Positions 8,590 to 16,692 of a DNA stretch of 64,000 nt are shown piece after piece. The position numbers and the translations under genes are program-made. The stretch comes from Halocatena marina. GTDB taxonomy: Archaea > Halobacteriota > Halobacteria > Halobacteriales > Haloarculaceae. Under the pieces are notes generated by a model that ran no database searches, had not been told where the DNA came from, and worked only from the letters and a program-made list of their open reading frames with translations. The stretch is taken from positions 3,657,391 through 3,721,390 of the forward strand of contig NZ_JALLPK010000001.1 in NCBI RefSeq assembly GCF_023276375.1. The letters are read 5' to 3'. The number at the start of each line of letters is the position of its first letter. Position 1 is the first letter of the stretch.

Positions 8590-9495
8590 ATGCGCGTCGT
8601 GACACTGCTTCCGTCAGCGACCGAGATCGTCTACGCGCTCGGAATCGATCCGGTTGCGGTTTCGCACGAGTGTGATTGTCCTCCGGCCGCGAACGCAAAA
8701 CCGGCAGTAAATCGCTCACGTGTCGACGAGACGGCCACGAGCAGAGAGATTGATCGGCAGGTACTCGCCCAAGAACGCAACGGTGGTGTCTACGAGATCG
8801 ATCTCACGGTGCTCGAAGCAGCGGAGCCGGATCTCATCATTACGCAGGGGCTGTGTGATGTCTGTGCTGTCGACAGCGTGCTTGTCGAAGACGCTGTCGA
8901 GACGTTGGGACTATCGTGTGACGTTCTCACCACCGACCCACACAGCCTCGATGACATCCTCGACGATATTCGACGGATTGGGACGAGGACAGGAACGGAG
9001 CAGCGCGCCGAGGAGCTGATTGAGGACTGTACGGATCGAATCGAATCCGTCCGAGAGACTGCGCCTGCACCGACTGATGAACCACGGGTCGTGGTTATCG
9101 ACTGGATGGATCCAGTGATGACCGCGGGTCATTGGGTCCCGGAGATGATCTCGATAGCAGGGGCCACCGCTCCCTTCGACGCCACTGCGTCGATCCCGCG
9201 GGAGTGGGACGAAATCGTCGCCGTCGATCCCGAGATGCTTGTGGTATCTCCCTGTGGATTCGATCTCGATCAGACGACAGCAAACCTCACTGACCTCACT
9301 GCACGCGACGGCTGGGACGATCTCACCGCCGTCACGACCGGCCGCGCGTACGCCCTCGACGGTAATCGGTACATGAATCGTCCGGGCGTCAGCGTCGTTG
9401 ACTCGCTCGAATATCTTGCAAGCCTGATTCATCCCGAGACGTTTGGATTACCACCTTCTGACGCTGCTCAGCCGCTCGATCGACTCATCGTGTAG
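8590..9495 (+). CDS. BtuF-like (TroA/helical-backbone) cobalamin- or metal-complex-binding protein without signal peptide
   Basis: 301 aa. The sequence opens with VTLLPSATEIVYALG, the hallmark of the BtuF/FhuD class III solute-binding fold, and continues with the second lobe GHWVPEMISIAGA. Unlike transport receptors it has no signal peptide or lipobox, so it should be cytoplasmic. Such cytoplasmic BtuF-like proteins are common in haloarchaea and may take part in cobalamin handling. No ABC permease or ATPase is adjacent. A cysteine-rich stretch (QGLCDVCAVDS, around residue 93) could bind a metal. Confidence 0.82.
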   Translation: MRVVTLLPSATEIVYALGIDPVAVSHECDCPPAANAKPAVNRSRVDETATSREIDRQVLAQERNGGVYEIDLTVLEAAEPDLIITQGLCDVCAVDSVLVEDAVETLGLSCDVLTTDPHSLDDILDDIRRIGTRTGTEQRAEELIEDCTDRIESVRETAPAPTDEPRVVVIDWMDPVMTAGHWVPEMISIAGATAPFDATASIPREWDEIVAVDPEMLVVSPCGFDLDQTTANLTDLTARDGWDDLTAVTTGRAYALDGNRYMNRPGVSVVDSLEYLASLIHPETFGLPPSDAAQPLDRLIV

Positions 9496-9552
9496 TACGG
9501 TTGTACTGCAATAACTACAGCGAGGGCGATGCGAGCACTGCTCAGCGCCGCC

Positions 9553-9945
9553 TCACGCGCTGTCTGTCTCATCTGCGCCCTCAATCAAATCAGACATGTC
9601 GTTGACAAAAATCTCTGAGCGGGAGTAAAGCGCATCGACGTTTACCGTGGGGGGTGACTGCTCGCAATCGGCCTCTCGACGCGTATCATACATCTCATTC
9701 AAAAATTCGCCGTCGGATCGGGATGCATCCCCAGCCAAGACGACTTCACGGCCAAAGAGTCGACTCACGGCACCGTGCTTTTTCGGATAGAAGCCTTTGT
9801 CGTACAATACAGCTTGCGCTGCGTGAAAACATGCGTAGTACAATCGGCTGATGGCTCCTCGCTTTGTCCCCTGTTGACGTAACGTATTTGCATCAGCAAG
9901 TGCTCCGTATGCCAATTCTAATTCGACATCCGGATCATCCGGCAT
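9553..9945 (-). CDS. HEPN-domain protein, putative toxin partner of MNT
   Basis: 130 aa all-alpha HEPN domain. It contains the arginine-histidine pair RLYYACFH (R-x6-H) in the helix that forms the RNase site in active HEPN proteins. The ATG at 9945 overlaps the 3' end of the nucleotidyltransferase gene by 11 bases; a GTG at 9951 is an alternative. The MNT-HEPN pairing is an established toxin-antitoxin type in which the nucleotidyltransferase neutralises the HEPN RNase, in studied cases by AMPylating it. Whether this HEPN is a toxin or a substrate-binding partner is not known. Confidence 0.85.
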   Translation of the reverse strand: MPDDPDVELELAYGALADANTLRQQGTKRGAISRLYYACFHAAQAVLYDKGFYPKKHGAVSRLFGREVVLAGDASRSDGEFLNEMYDTRREADCEQSPPTVNVDALYSRSEIFVNDMSDLIEGADETDSA

Positions 9946-10474
9946 ACGCACGTCCCTCTCTCTTCACCGTTGTGAGATACGAACTACTCTTCTGATTTTC
10001 AAACTCATCTTTTGTCTTGATATTTTTTGAAATGAGAATATCGTACTCCACCATAACATCAAATACTATTGTCTTGGCGGCGTCACGAACCCGCTTCCGG
10101 GATAGCTCGTCCTCGATAACGAGTAGAACATCTACGTCTGAGAACTCCCGTTCCTCTCCACGCGCCACGCTTCCGTATAGGATGATTTCGTGGATATCGT
10201 TTCCACACTCTTCTGTGAGCCGGACGGAGAACTCTTCGAAGGCCTGTTCGTGCGACGAGTCCGAATCGTTCTCGACGAGGCTCCACGCGAGTGAATTGCC
10301 TATCTTCTTACCCGTGACGATTCCTTCTGATTCGAGTTGTCTGAGTCGATAATCCGCACTCTGTCGGGCAACTCCGACAGCTTCAGCTATTTCGCTCGTG
10401 CCAGCAGGCTCGTGCTCACGAACTGCTTCGATATACTCGTTCGCTGGATACCGCTTCCTACCTGATTCGGTCAT
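9935..10474 (-). CDS. Winged-HTH plus MNT-type nucleotidyltransferase (HEPN partner)
   Basis: 179 aa. Residues ~8-65 form a winged helix-turn-helix (TSEIAEAVGVARQSADYRLR, then a wing with KKIGNSLAW). Residues ~75-175 form a minimal nucleotidyltransferase with GSVARGEEREFSDVDVLLV, the GSx10DxD signature. The HTH fusion suggests the antitoxin also represses its own promoter. A palindrome ATACxxGTAT (10495-10504) lies just upstream and overlaps the TATA-like ttgtataac. I chose ATG 10474; ATG 10483 would add three residues. Confidence 0.85.
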   Translation of the reverse strand: MTESGRKRYPANEYIEAVREHEPAGTSEIAEAVGVARQSADYRLRQLESEGIVTGKKIGNSLAWSLVENDSDSSHEQAFEEFSVRLTEECGNDIHEIILYGSVARGEEREFSDVDVLLVIEDELSRKRVRDAAKTIVFDVMVEYDILISKNIKTKDEFENQKSSSYLTTVKREGRAYAG

Positions 10475-10494
10475 ATGATACATTGGATTCCGTT

Positions 10495-10504
10495 ATACAA
10501 GTAT
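10495..10504. promoter_or_regulatory. Palindrome over the promoter of the MNT/HEPN operon
   Basis: ATAC-AA-GTAT on the + strand, inside cgttatacaagtatgc. On the minus strand this coincides with the TATA-like ttgtataac 21-30 bases upstream of the MNT start. The position suits an operator for the HTH domain of the MNT protein. The arms are only 4 bases, so this could be chance. Confidence 0.3.
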
Positions 10505-10668
10505 GCTATGCAGCAGAATAGGATAACTACGTGCCGGCAGAACGTCGGGGAAAGCTCTATCCGCAGCGTGCGATTCACCGGGAAGATTGTACTGAGTGCA
10601 ACTCGTGCTTCTCGGTTGTCTCGGTTTGGTTTTCGAGCGCTTCGATCACGACCCACTCAGGTTTCGGT

Positions 10669-11490
10669 TCAGTCTGCACCCACTGAACAGGTCGTTCGGT
10701 ACTCCACGTCCGCGATCGAGTCGATTCCATCTTCGCCACAGACGGGACACGCGGGATTCTTCTCGATCGTCACTTCGTCGAACGTCATTTCGGCCGCGTT
10801 GTAGAGGAGGAGCCGCCCGGCGAGCGATTCACCGTGTCCGAGCGCGAGTTTGATGGCCTCCGTCGCTTGGATACAACCGATCGTTCCGGGGAGGACCCCG
10901 AGAACGCCTGCAGTTGCACAGTTGGGCACCGTTCCTTCTGGCGGGGCTTCGGGGAAAATACACCGGTAGCAGGGTGTATCTTCTGTCGCTGGGAACGTCG
11001 CTACTTGTCCTTCGAACCGGAGAATCGCACCGTGAGAGACGGGCGTTCCGGTGAGTGTACAGATATCGTTCAGGAGAAAGCGCGTCTGGAAGTTGTCCGA
11101 GCCATCGACGACGATGTCGTATTCGGAGACCAGATCCTCGACGTTTGCCTTCGTGACACGCGTTTCGTGCGTCTCGACGCGAATATCTGGATTCTGATGA
11201 GCGATGAAGTCGGCAGCACTCTCGACTTTCGGTCGTCCGATATCACTCTCTCCGTGGATGACCTGCCGCTGGAGGTTCGAGCGTTCGACGACATCGTCAT
11301 CCGCGATGCCGAGCGTTCCGACACCAGCGGCAGCGAGATACTGAATTACCGGCGATCCCAGCCCGCCCGCTCCCAGACACAGCACACGACTTTCGAGAAG
11401 TTTCCCTTGGCCCGCTGGACCGACCTCGTCCATGATGATGTGCCGTGAGTAGCGATCGAGCTGCGTCGAATCGAGATTGAGGTCAGCCAT
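10669..11490 (-). CDS. ubaA: Ubiquitin-like modifier-activating enzyme E1 (UbaA/MoeB/ThiF family)
   Basis: 273 aa E1-like adenylyltransferase that activates SAMP proteins for protein sampylation and for sulfur transfer to tRNA thiolation and molybdopterin. Visible features: nucleotide-binding GAGGLGS (40-46), Arg/Asn residues RSNLQRQV (70-77), probable catalytic Cys191 in NCATAGVLG, and a structural zinc site CYRC (174-177) plus CPVC (248-251). Full length and all key residues present. In Haloferax volcanii a single UbaA serves all SAMPs. No samp or molybdopterin genes are adjacent. Confidence 0.92.
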   Translation of the reverse strand: MADLNLDSTQLDRYSRHIIMDEVGPAGQGKLLESRVLCLGAGGLGSPVIQYLAAAGVGTLGIADDDVVERSNLQRQVIHGESDIGRPKVESAADFIAHQNPDIRVETHETRVTKANVEDLVSEYDIVVDGSDNFQTRFLLNDICTLTGTPVSHGAILRFEGQVATFPATEDTPCYRCIFPEAPPEGTVPNCATAGVLGVLPGTIGCIQATEAIKLALGHGESLAGRLLLYNAAEMTFDEVTIEKNPACPVCGEDGIDSIADVEYRTTCSVGAD

Positions 11491-11593
11491 ACAGTACTGT
11501 TAGCACGACAAGCGATAAGCACCTGGGGATAACCAGAAGCAGGATACAGAAATCGTGCGATCGGGATGCAGATACGGATACGGATACGCAGGA

Positions 11594-11929
11594 TCAATTA
11601 CGAGTATACAGCGAGTAGAGGATGGCGCTCAGTCCGCAGATTTCGAGTCCGCGGTTCACGATTGGGAGATACGATGTGTATACGCGTGATTCGAACCCGA
11701 ATCGCTGTCCGACTCCAGCAACAACGAGCGATAACACAAACGGGACGATCGTGAGCAATGCGAGGCCAATAGCGAGAAACAGCATTCGCCGGCTGTCGTT
11801 TCGGCGGTAGCCACGATAAGCCTGAAATACAATGTACAGTCCCATGACGATTGCCACACACGTCAACGTTAGTAGGACGAGGTAGTCGATGGCCCCTTGC
11901 CCGGACGCATATTGCGCGAATATCATCAT
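11594..11929 (-). CDS. DUF7521-like three-helix membrane protein, partner of upstream HTH
   Basis: 111 aa with three predicted transmembrane helices (residues ~13-35, ~48-70, ~85-105). The ATG at 11929 overlaps the stop of the upstream helix-turn-helix gene in an ATGA, so translation is coupled. HTH/DUF7521-type pairs are recurrent in haloarchaea and may form a membrane-linked sensing unit, but the ligand and function are unknown. The GTG at 11941 is a less likely start. Confidence 0.78.
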   Translation of the reverse strand: MMIFAQYASGQGAIDYLVLLTLTCVAIVMGLYIVFQAYRGYRRNDSRRMLFLAIGLALLTIVPFVLSLVVAGVGQRFGFESRVYTSYLPIVNRGLEICGLSAILYSLYTRN

Positions 11930-12273
11930 AGTTCTCCCCACATGTCTGTGAAACGATCGGCGATGTCCTCGGAGCGGCGTTCTTCGACGGCAATCTGTAG
12001 ATCACCATCCGAGAGATCGACCGTGAGTCGTTGCAAGCGAGCCTCGTAGACGCCGTAGTGATGGCCGTCCTCGGCGATCTGGGTGTGTTCGGTGAGGAGA
12101 TCACAATCGACGAGGCGTTCGATGCGGCGGTATATCGTCGGAAGGGACGCGCCGCATTCCTCACTCAGCATTTTTGCGGACATTGGTCGTTTGCTCGTTG
12201 CAATGAGAATCGCCCGGGCGTACTCATCGTCGAGGAGCGAAAACAACTCTCCCGGCGAACGATCCCCATTCAC
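11926..12273 (-). CDS. ArsR-like winged-helix transcriptional regulator
   Basis: 115 aa. The winged helix occupies residues ~8-80: ELFSLLDDEYARAILIAT, the recognition region SEECGASLPTIYRRIERL and a wing DGHHYGVYEARL. The haloarchaeal HTH_20/ArsR type usually acts as a metal-independent repressor. It is translationally coupled to the small membrane protein gene downstream. Targets are unknown; autoregulation is likely from the organisation. Confidence 0.83.
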   Translation of the reverse strand: MNGDRSPGELFSLLDDEYARAILIATSKRPMSAKMLSEECGASLPTIYRRIERLVDCDLLTEHTQIAEDGHHYGVYEARLQRLTVDLSDGDLQIAVEERRSEDIADRFTDMWGEL

Positions 12274-12699
12274 GTGCCCGATTTGGGGGAAGTCATAGTA
12301 AAATATGTCCCGATATTCTCGTTCGGAAAATCATAGATAGTACTCATACCATCGGATACACTCTCCTACGATGATAGTATTTGTCTCCGGCCTTCGACCA
12401 TCCATCGAGTCTCTATCGACTGTACCGTCTTCGGGCGTCTTTCGGTCCCATCGATCTTGAATTCAACGTGACCTCGTCACCGAGAACCAGTCTCCGCAAG
12501 TTAGAACACAAGTTGCTCTCAGCGAGTCGCTTCCCGGTTCACACCGGCTCGTAATCGAGACCGATAAGACTACAACAATGGGCGTGGTTGACACCTCACG
12601 AAGCAAGTAGTGGCCAGTAGATATACAAGGGTGTCTACTGAGCACTCAGGAAGAACCGTTATCAACCAGTATTGGAGCCAACTCATGCACGGAGAGAAA
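12274..12699. other. Intergenic region between divergent regulators
   Basis: 426 bases between the wHTH gene (minus) and the double-wHTH gene (plus). A TATA-like tagatatacaag is present around 12616-12627, suitably placed for the plus-strand gene. I see no convincing reading frame, RNA gene or repeat here. Confidence 0.4.
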
Positions 12700-13491
12700 A
12701 TGATTGTCGTTTCCCGAATTACGGTCGTAGCACTCGCAGCCTTGCTCGTGTTCAGTTCGTGTGGGCTTGCGTTCGCGTCGGTAGAACCCGTTCAGCAGGG
12801 TGACACGACGGAGTATGATCCAGCGGACTGCCCACTCCCCTTACTTGGTTTCGATTCGGGTAATGCTCTGTCCACTGATACCGGGAACGACCTCTCCAAA
12901 TACTCTCAATCGCTCGACCGAGGACACAGCAATCTCGTCGAGAAGCTTTCGGGTAGTAGCAATGGTCTCGCTATTCCGGTCTGGGCCGTTCTCTTCCGAT
13001 ACAGTCGGTACGACGATTCAGACCCACTCGAAAACGACGTCCGCCAACAGATTTACGACGTGATTGAGCGCTCGCCGGGGACGTACATCTCGGAAGTGAG
13101 TGAGGAGGTCGATGCCTCTCGCTCGACAGTCCGGTATCACGTCCGCATTCTTGAGGAGGAGAAACTCATCGTCGGCGAAGATGTTCGAGGGAAACATCGC
13201 TTCTATCTCGTCGGAAGCGACGATCCGCAGTTAGCCGCAGCTCTCAATGACGACGCGACTGCGCGCGTGCTCAACGCTATCGCCCGGCTAGAATCGGCGA
13301 CAGTATCGATGCTCGCAGACGAACTTGATCGTTCGCCTGGAACCGTCTCGTATCATCTCAACCGGCTCACAGACGATGGACTCCTCGAACAAGAGAGAAA
13401 GGGCAACGCCGTCGTTACGCGACTCGCGAGCGAAATCAAGGCACAGATGCTGCGCGGAAGCAGCTCCATCTCCCCTGCGAAAGCCGACTGA
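12700..13491 (+). CDS. Signal-anchored protein with two winged-HTH domains
   Basis: 263 aa from ATG 12700. A hydrophobic N-terminal helix (VVALAALLVFSSCGLAF) looks like a signal peptide or anchor; ~70 residues of Ser/Asp-rich sequence follow, then a second short hydrophobic stretch (GLAIPVWAVLF). Two winged helices come next: DVIERSPGTYISEVSEEVDA with STVRYHVRILEE, and a second with DRSPGTVSYHLNRL. This is the architecture of haloarchaeal membrane-tethered HTH regulators. ATG 12685 and 12610 are in-frame alternatives; 12700 has ggagag four bases upstream. If both hydrophobic segments span the membrane, the HTHs face the cytoplasm. Confidence 0.75.
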   Translation: MIVVSRITVVALAALLVFSSCGLAFASVEPVQQGDTTEYDPADCPLPLLGFDSGNALSTDTGNDLSKYSQSLDRGHSNLVEKLSGSSNGLAIPVWAVLFRYSRYDDSDPLENDVRQQIYDVIERSPGTYISEVSEEVDASRSTVRYHVRILEEEKLIVGEDVRGKHRFYLVGSDDPQLAAALNDDATARVLNAIARLESATVSMLADELDRSPGTVSYHLNRLTDDGLLEQERKGNAVVTRLASEIKAQMLRGSSSISPAKAD

Positions 13492-13579
13492 TTCGATTCC
13501 CCGCTCGAATCTCTACCTGCGGCCGTCTCTTGCTTGGACAACGCTAACACGAAAACATCCTCTCACAGTCCTTTTAAAA

Positions 13580-13909
13580 TTACCACTCTTTACATTCATC
13601 ACACACTAACTGCTCACCATCACGCCACCGCCGCTGGACGGTCTCGTGACAGCACTCACACGCCACACCGTCTCCCGTCCAAACCATCGTCGAGCGAGCG
13701 GGCGATAGATCAGATGAAGACGGAGACGAGGATGTGGATGCGGACGCGGACGAAGACGTATAATTCGATGATTGATCGGGCGTATCGTCCGTCTCCTCGT
13801 TCGATGTCTTTGATGTGGCGTCAGAGTCCCGAGATTCCTGACCCGTTTCCGTCTCTTCATCGGTGGATGTGTCGCTCTGATCCAAAAATTCGTCGAGCGA
13901 GCGGTCCAT
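13580..13909 (-). CDS. Small haloarchaeal zinc-ribbon protein (DUF7573-like)
   Basis: 109 aa. It starts MDRSLDEFLDQ, has a low-complexity Ser/Asp/Thr-rich middle, and ends in a zinc ribbon CECCHETVQRRWRDG followed by CDECKEW. This end pattern recurs in short haloarchaeal proteins of unknown function. Start at ATG 13909; the in-frame extension to 14038 runs over the divergent small-protein gene and looks non-coding. Confidence 0.75.
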   Translation of the reverse strand: MDRSLDEFLDQSDTSTDEETETGQESRDSDATSKTSNEETDDTPDQSSNYTSSSASASTSSSPSSSDLSPARSTMVWTGDGVACECCHETVQRRWRDGEQLVCDECKEW

Positions 13910-13985
13910 AGTATAGGTGTATGCTCGCCGGTACATAGCGATGGCGGACGGACACGCACAAGTAGTCGCGGGCGAACACACCAGT

Positions 13986-14222
13986 ATGGCAAGCACAAAT
14001 ATCCTCTCAGAGCTGCTGGGGAGCATTCCGCAACTCATTCAGGAATTCGCGGGCATCCTGCAGGCGAGTTCTCCGCAAGCCGTATTGTTGATCGTCGGTG
14101 GCCTTTTTGTGACGTTCTCGGTTGTCATCATGGGATACCTCACAGCGGGAGCACTTCTCCGTCCCATTGGCGGCCTTCCCTCACAGGGACGTAGTTATGG
14201 TCGTCAGGGTCGGGGCCGGTAA
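13986..14222 (+). CDS. Small single-span membrane protein
   Basis: 78 aa from ATG 13986 (in-frame upstream ATGs at 13917 and 13941 are possible). An amphipathic N-terminal half (ILSELLGSIPQLIQEFAGIL) is followed by one transmembrane helix (AVLLIVGGLFVTFSVVIMGY) and a Gly/Arg-rich basic tail. It lies just before the end of the convergent mer gene. I do not recognise a family; it could be a small regulatory or scaffolding membrane protein. Confidence 0.55.
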   Translation: MASTNILSELLGSIPQLIQEFAGILQASSPQAVLLIVGGLFVTFSVVIMGYLTAGALLRPIGGLPSQGRSYGRQGRGR

Positions 14223-14231
14223 GAGAGGCCA

Positions 14232-15212
14232 CTAACTGTGTGCTCGATCGAGCGCGCTTGCTGCTAGCTCGATCGCTGTATCGATATTTGGTCCGATCGG
14301 AGCCGAAACGACGATGCTATCGGCGTATTCAAGCACCGCACGCATCCGCTGTTCGACTGTTTCTGGCGTGCCGGTGATGCTGAACGCATCTATCATTTCG
14401 TCGGTGACGGTGCCGAATGCCTTTGAGAACTCGCCTGCACTGATTGCCTCGCCGATCGTCTCCGCACGCTCTCTATCGATCGCGTGGCGATCGAGTACCG
14501 GTTCAGCAGCACCCGCGGTGATGAACGCGACCGGTGGACGAGCAGCCTCTCGCGCTGCCGAGGCGTCGTCTGCGATTGAGACACTCGCGTACGCGACGAG
14601 ATCGAACGGACCGCGCTCTTCGGTGTCACGCTCTTTGAGTCCGCGATCAACTTGTTCCCGTGCCCACGCGATGCTATCGGGGTGTGATCCGTTGAACAAC
14701 AGTCCGTCGGCGTGTTTTGCACTCATTCGGCACATGTGTGGTCCTTCTCCGCCGACGTACACCGGACTGGCCGCTGCATCGTAGTTCAGTCCCGCGTTCG
14801 TCGCCTGAAACGAGCCGTCGTGGTCGATGCGTTCGCCCGACCAGAGTTGCCGCGCCGTCGTGAACGCCTCCAACACCGATCTGAGTCCTCGCTGGTCGGC
14901 CAGTCCGAGATTCTGGAGTGTCGATGGGTCACCCGGCCCGATCCCGTAAATAGTCCGTCCACCGCTCGCTTCGGACAGCGTCGCCATTGTGGAAGCGAGC
15001 CTGACCGGATGGATCTCGTATGGGTTGATCACGCCCGGACCGAGTCGAATCTTCGTTGTTTCGCGGGCGAGTTGTGAGAGCACGACGAACGGATCACGGT
15101 TGTTGTAGTGACAACTCGTGAACAGCGTGTCGAATCCAGCGCGCTCGGCGGCCACACCGAGTTCGACGGCGCGATCGACAGGATGCTCGGGTGTCAGTTC
15201 AATGCCCTTCAT
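14232..15212 (-). CDS. mer: F420-dependent methylene-tetrahydromethanopterin/folate reductase family (Mer, luciferase-like)
   Basis: 326 aa TIM-barrel protein of the bacterial luciferase-like superfamily. It opens MKGIELTPEHPV, then the Mer-type segments LFTSCHYNNRDPFVVL, GPGVINPYEIHPVRLAS and GIGPGDPSTL. Mer reduces methylene-H4MPT with reduced F420; haloarchaea lack methanogenesis, so the enzyme is thought to act on a folate-type C1 carrier. Its ATG overlaps the cofE stop (ATGA at 15212-15209), so the F420 biosynthesis gene and this F420 user are translationally coupled. The start at 15212 is fixed by that overlap. Confidence 0.87.
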   Translation of the reverse strand: MKGIELTPEHPVDRAVELGVAAERAGFDTLFTSCHYNNRDPFVVLSQLARETTKIRLGPGVINPYEIHPVRLASTMATLSEASGGRTIYGIGPGDPSTLQNLGLADQRGLRSVLEAFTTARQLWSGERIDHDGSFQATNAGLNYDAAASPVYVGGEGPHMCRMSAKHADGLLFNGSHPDSIAWAREQVDRGLKERDTEERGPFDLVAYASVSIADDASAAREAARPPVAFITAGAAEPVLDRHAIDRERAETIGEAISAGEFSKAFGTVTDEMIDAFSITGTPETVEQRMRAVLEYADSIVVSAPIGPNIDTAIELAASALDRAHS

Positions 15213-15961
15213 CGTTCGAACTCCCATTCCTGGAGTGCCTGTCTGATGAAATCGCTTTCGTACTCCCGAAAGAGGTTGTCGCTCCCTTCGTGTTCGCCGA
15301 ATTCGAAGTCTCGGATCACGATAACTGGCGTTCCACCGTCACCTTCTCCGCTCACGAGATTCGCTGTGGCAGCGAGTTCGTCGACGACCGACTCGACTGT
15401 TACTTCGAGTTCGTGGCCGTTGCGGTCGTACTCGCCGCGCCAGTCACGGCTTGCTGGCATTCCTGCCCACCCGATCGCAACGCCACGCTGACCGAACCGG
15501 AACGGTCGTCCACACGTGTCTGTGACGATGACTGGAGCACCGAGTGATTCGTGAAGACTGACTGCGCTCGTGTTCGGATCGGACGGGAGCAACAAGAGAT
15601 CAGCGTCAGGGACGTTCGATCGGTCGATTCCCGCGTTGACAGTGATGTGGCCGAACTGTGTCTCCGTGAGTAAGAATGGCGCGTCCATCACGAGATCAAC
15701 CGATTCGTCGAGAACGACCTGCGCGAACCGTGGATCTTTCTCGTCATCGGTGAGTCGAGCGAGCCGTGTCGCTATCTCGACAGCCCGATCACCCGCAACC
15801 ACGCTGTCGAGATCCATCGTCCGACCTTCAGCCTTCGAGACAATAGTGCTCGCAATGCATACAACATCGTTCGGCTGAACGTCTACTCGCTCTCGAATCA
15901 GTGCCCCAATATCGTCTCCCGGACGAATTTCCGGTAGATCGGGTACCGCGAACACGTTCAT
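15209..15961 (-). CDS. cofE: Coenzyme F420-0:L-glutamate ligase
   Basis: 250 aa, the usual CofE length. It adds gamma-linked glutamates to F420-0 using GTP. Recognisable blocks are MNVFAVPDLPEIRPGDD at the N-terminus, ASTIVSKAEGR, and the C-terminal part of the active-site region TDTCGRPFRFGQRGVAIGWAG. Start at ATG 15961; a longer frame to 16141 overlaps the phosphoesterase gene and adds non-family sequence. Coupled to mer by ATGA. Confidence 0.92.
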   Translation of the reverse strand: MNVFAVPDLPEIRPGDDIGALIRERVDVQPNDVVCIASTIVSKAEGRTMDLDSVVAGDRAVEIATRLARLTDDEKDPRFAQVVLDESVDLVMDAPFLLTETQFGHITVNAGIDRSNVPDADLLLLPSDPNTSAVSLHESLGAPVIVTDTCGRPFRFGQRGVAIGWAGMPASRDWRGEYDRNGHELEVTVESVVDELAATANLVSGEGDGGTPVIVIRDFEFGEHEGSDNLFREYESDFIRQALQEWEFER

Positions 15962-16094
15962 ACTGATTGGACGAAAGGAAGCGTCATAAACGGACGCGAT
16001 ACCGGAGAATACACGCAGTACGTCATTCTCGATACGATGAACAGAAACCGACCAACAACTGCTATCGATGCCGTATTCGGATTCGGTCTTTCGA

Positions 16095-16586
16095 TTACGT
16101 GTTGTCTTTTGTTGTGACATCGATATCGCCGTCTTCGACATCGGCCACCAACATCGACGCTGTTGACGCCGGGGCTGCTCCTGTCGCGCTCCCCGGATTC
16201 AGCAGACGGATTCCGTCAACCGTCGTATCCATGAGTTGGTGGGTATGCCCACACACGCCGACCGTCGAATCCGCTGCGTGTTCTGTCACGATGTTGGCGA
16301 TTCGTCTCTCGTAGTCGTCCAGTGACCCGGTGCCGTGAGTGACGACGAATCGGACGCCACCGAGATCGACGGTTTCGACCTCCCGAAGACCAATCTGCGG
16401 ATCCATGTTCCCACGAACGACGGTCACATTGTCCGCCAGTTCGCGGACGGATTCGAACGTCTCCTGTGAGTCAAAGTCGCCAGCGTGGATCGTATGATCC
16501 GCTCTTCGTATCTCCTCACACACCCAGTCTGGGATCTCACTTGCCCGGGAAGGGATGTGGGTGTCGCTGATGATTGCAACGCGCAT
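16095..16586 (-). CDS. YfcE/MJ0936-type metallophosphoesterase
   Basis: 163 aa calcineurin-like phosphoesterase with the full metal-ligand set: SDTH (7-10), GDFD near residue 38, GNMD near 61, a THG motif, and GHTH near 120. Small archaeal members of this family act as phosphodiesterases on model substrates; the physiological substrate is unknown. Start ATG 16586 is chosen because the strand MRVAIISDTH must be the N-terminal beta strand. Upstream of cofE on the same strand, 133 bases apart. Confidence 0.88.
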   Translation of the reverse strand: MRVAIISDTHIPSRASEIPDWVCEEIRRADHTIHAGDFDSQETFESVRELADNVTVVRGNMDPQIGLREVETVDLGGVRFVVTHGTGSLDDYERRIANIVTEHAADSTVGVCGHTHQLMDTTVDGIRLLNPGSATGAAPASTASMLVADVEDGDIDVTTKDNT

Positions 16587-16692
16587 ACGGTCGAGAATTC
16601 TGCTGCGGACGAAAATAAAAGGGATGGCACATCCGACCATCGGAAAATCGTAGAGGCCCTGTGTTGATGTCTCTCCGAAACGAACCACGGAT

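Noticed and set aside
9553..10474. Reading the HEPN/MNT region as part of a larger defence island
   Set aside because: Flanking genes (BtuF-like, UbaA) are housekeeping; no restriction, Cas or other defence genes are adjacent.
11684..11700. Sequence gattcgaaccc resembling a tRNA T-loop on the minus strand
   Set aside because: No acceptor or anticodon stem can be built around it and it lies inside the DUF7521-like coding region.
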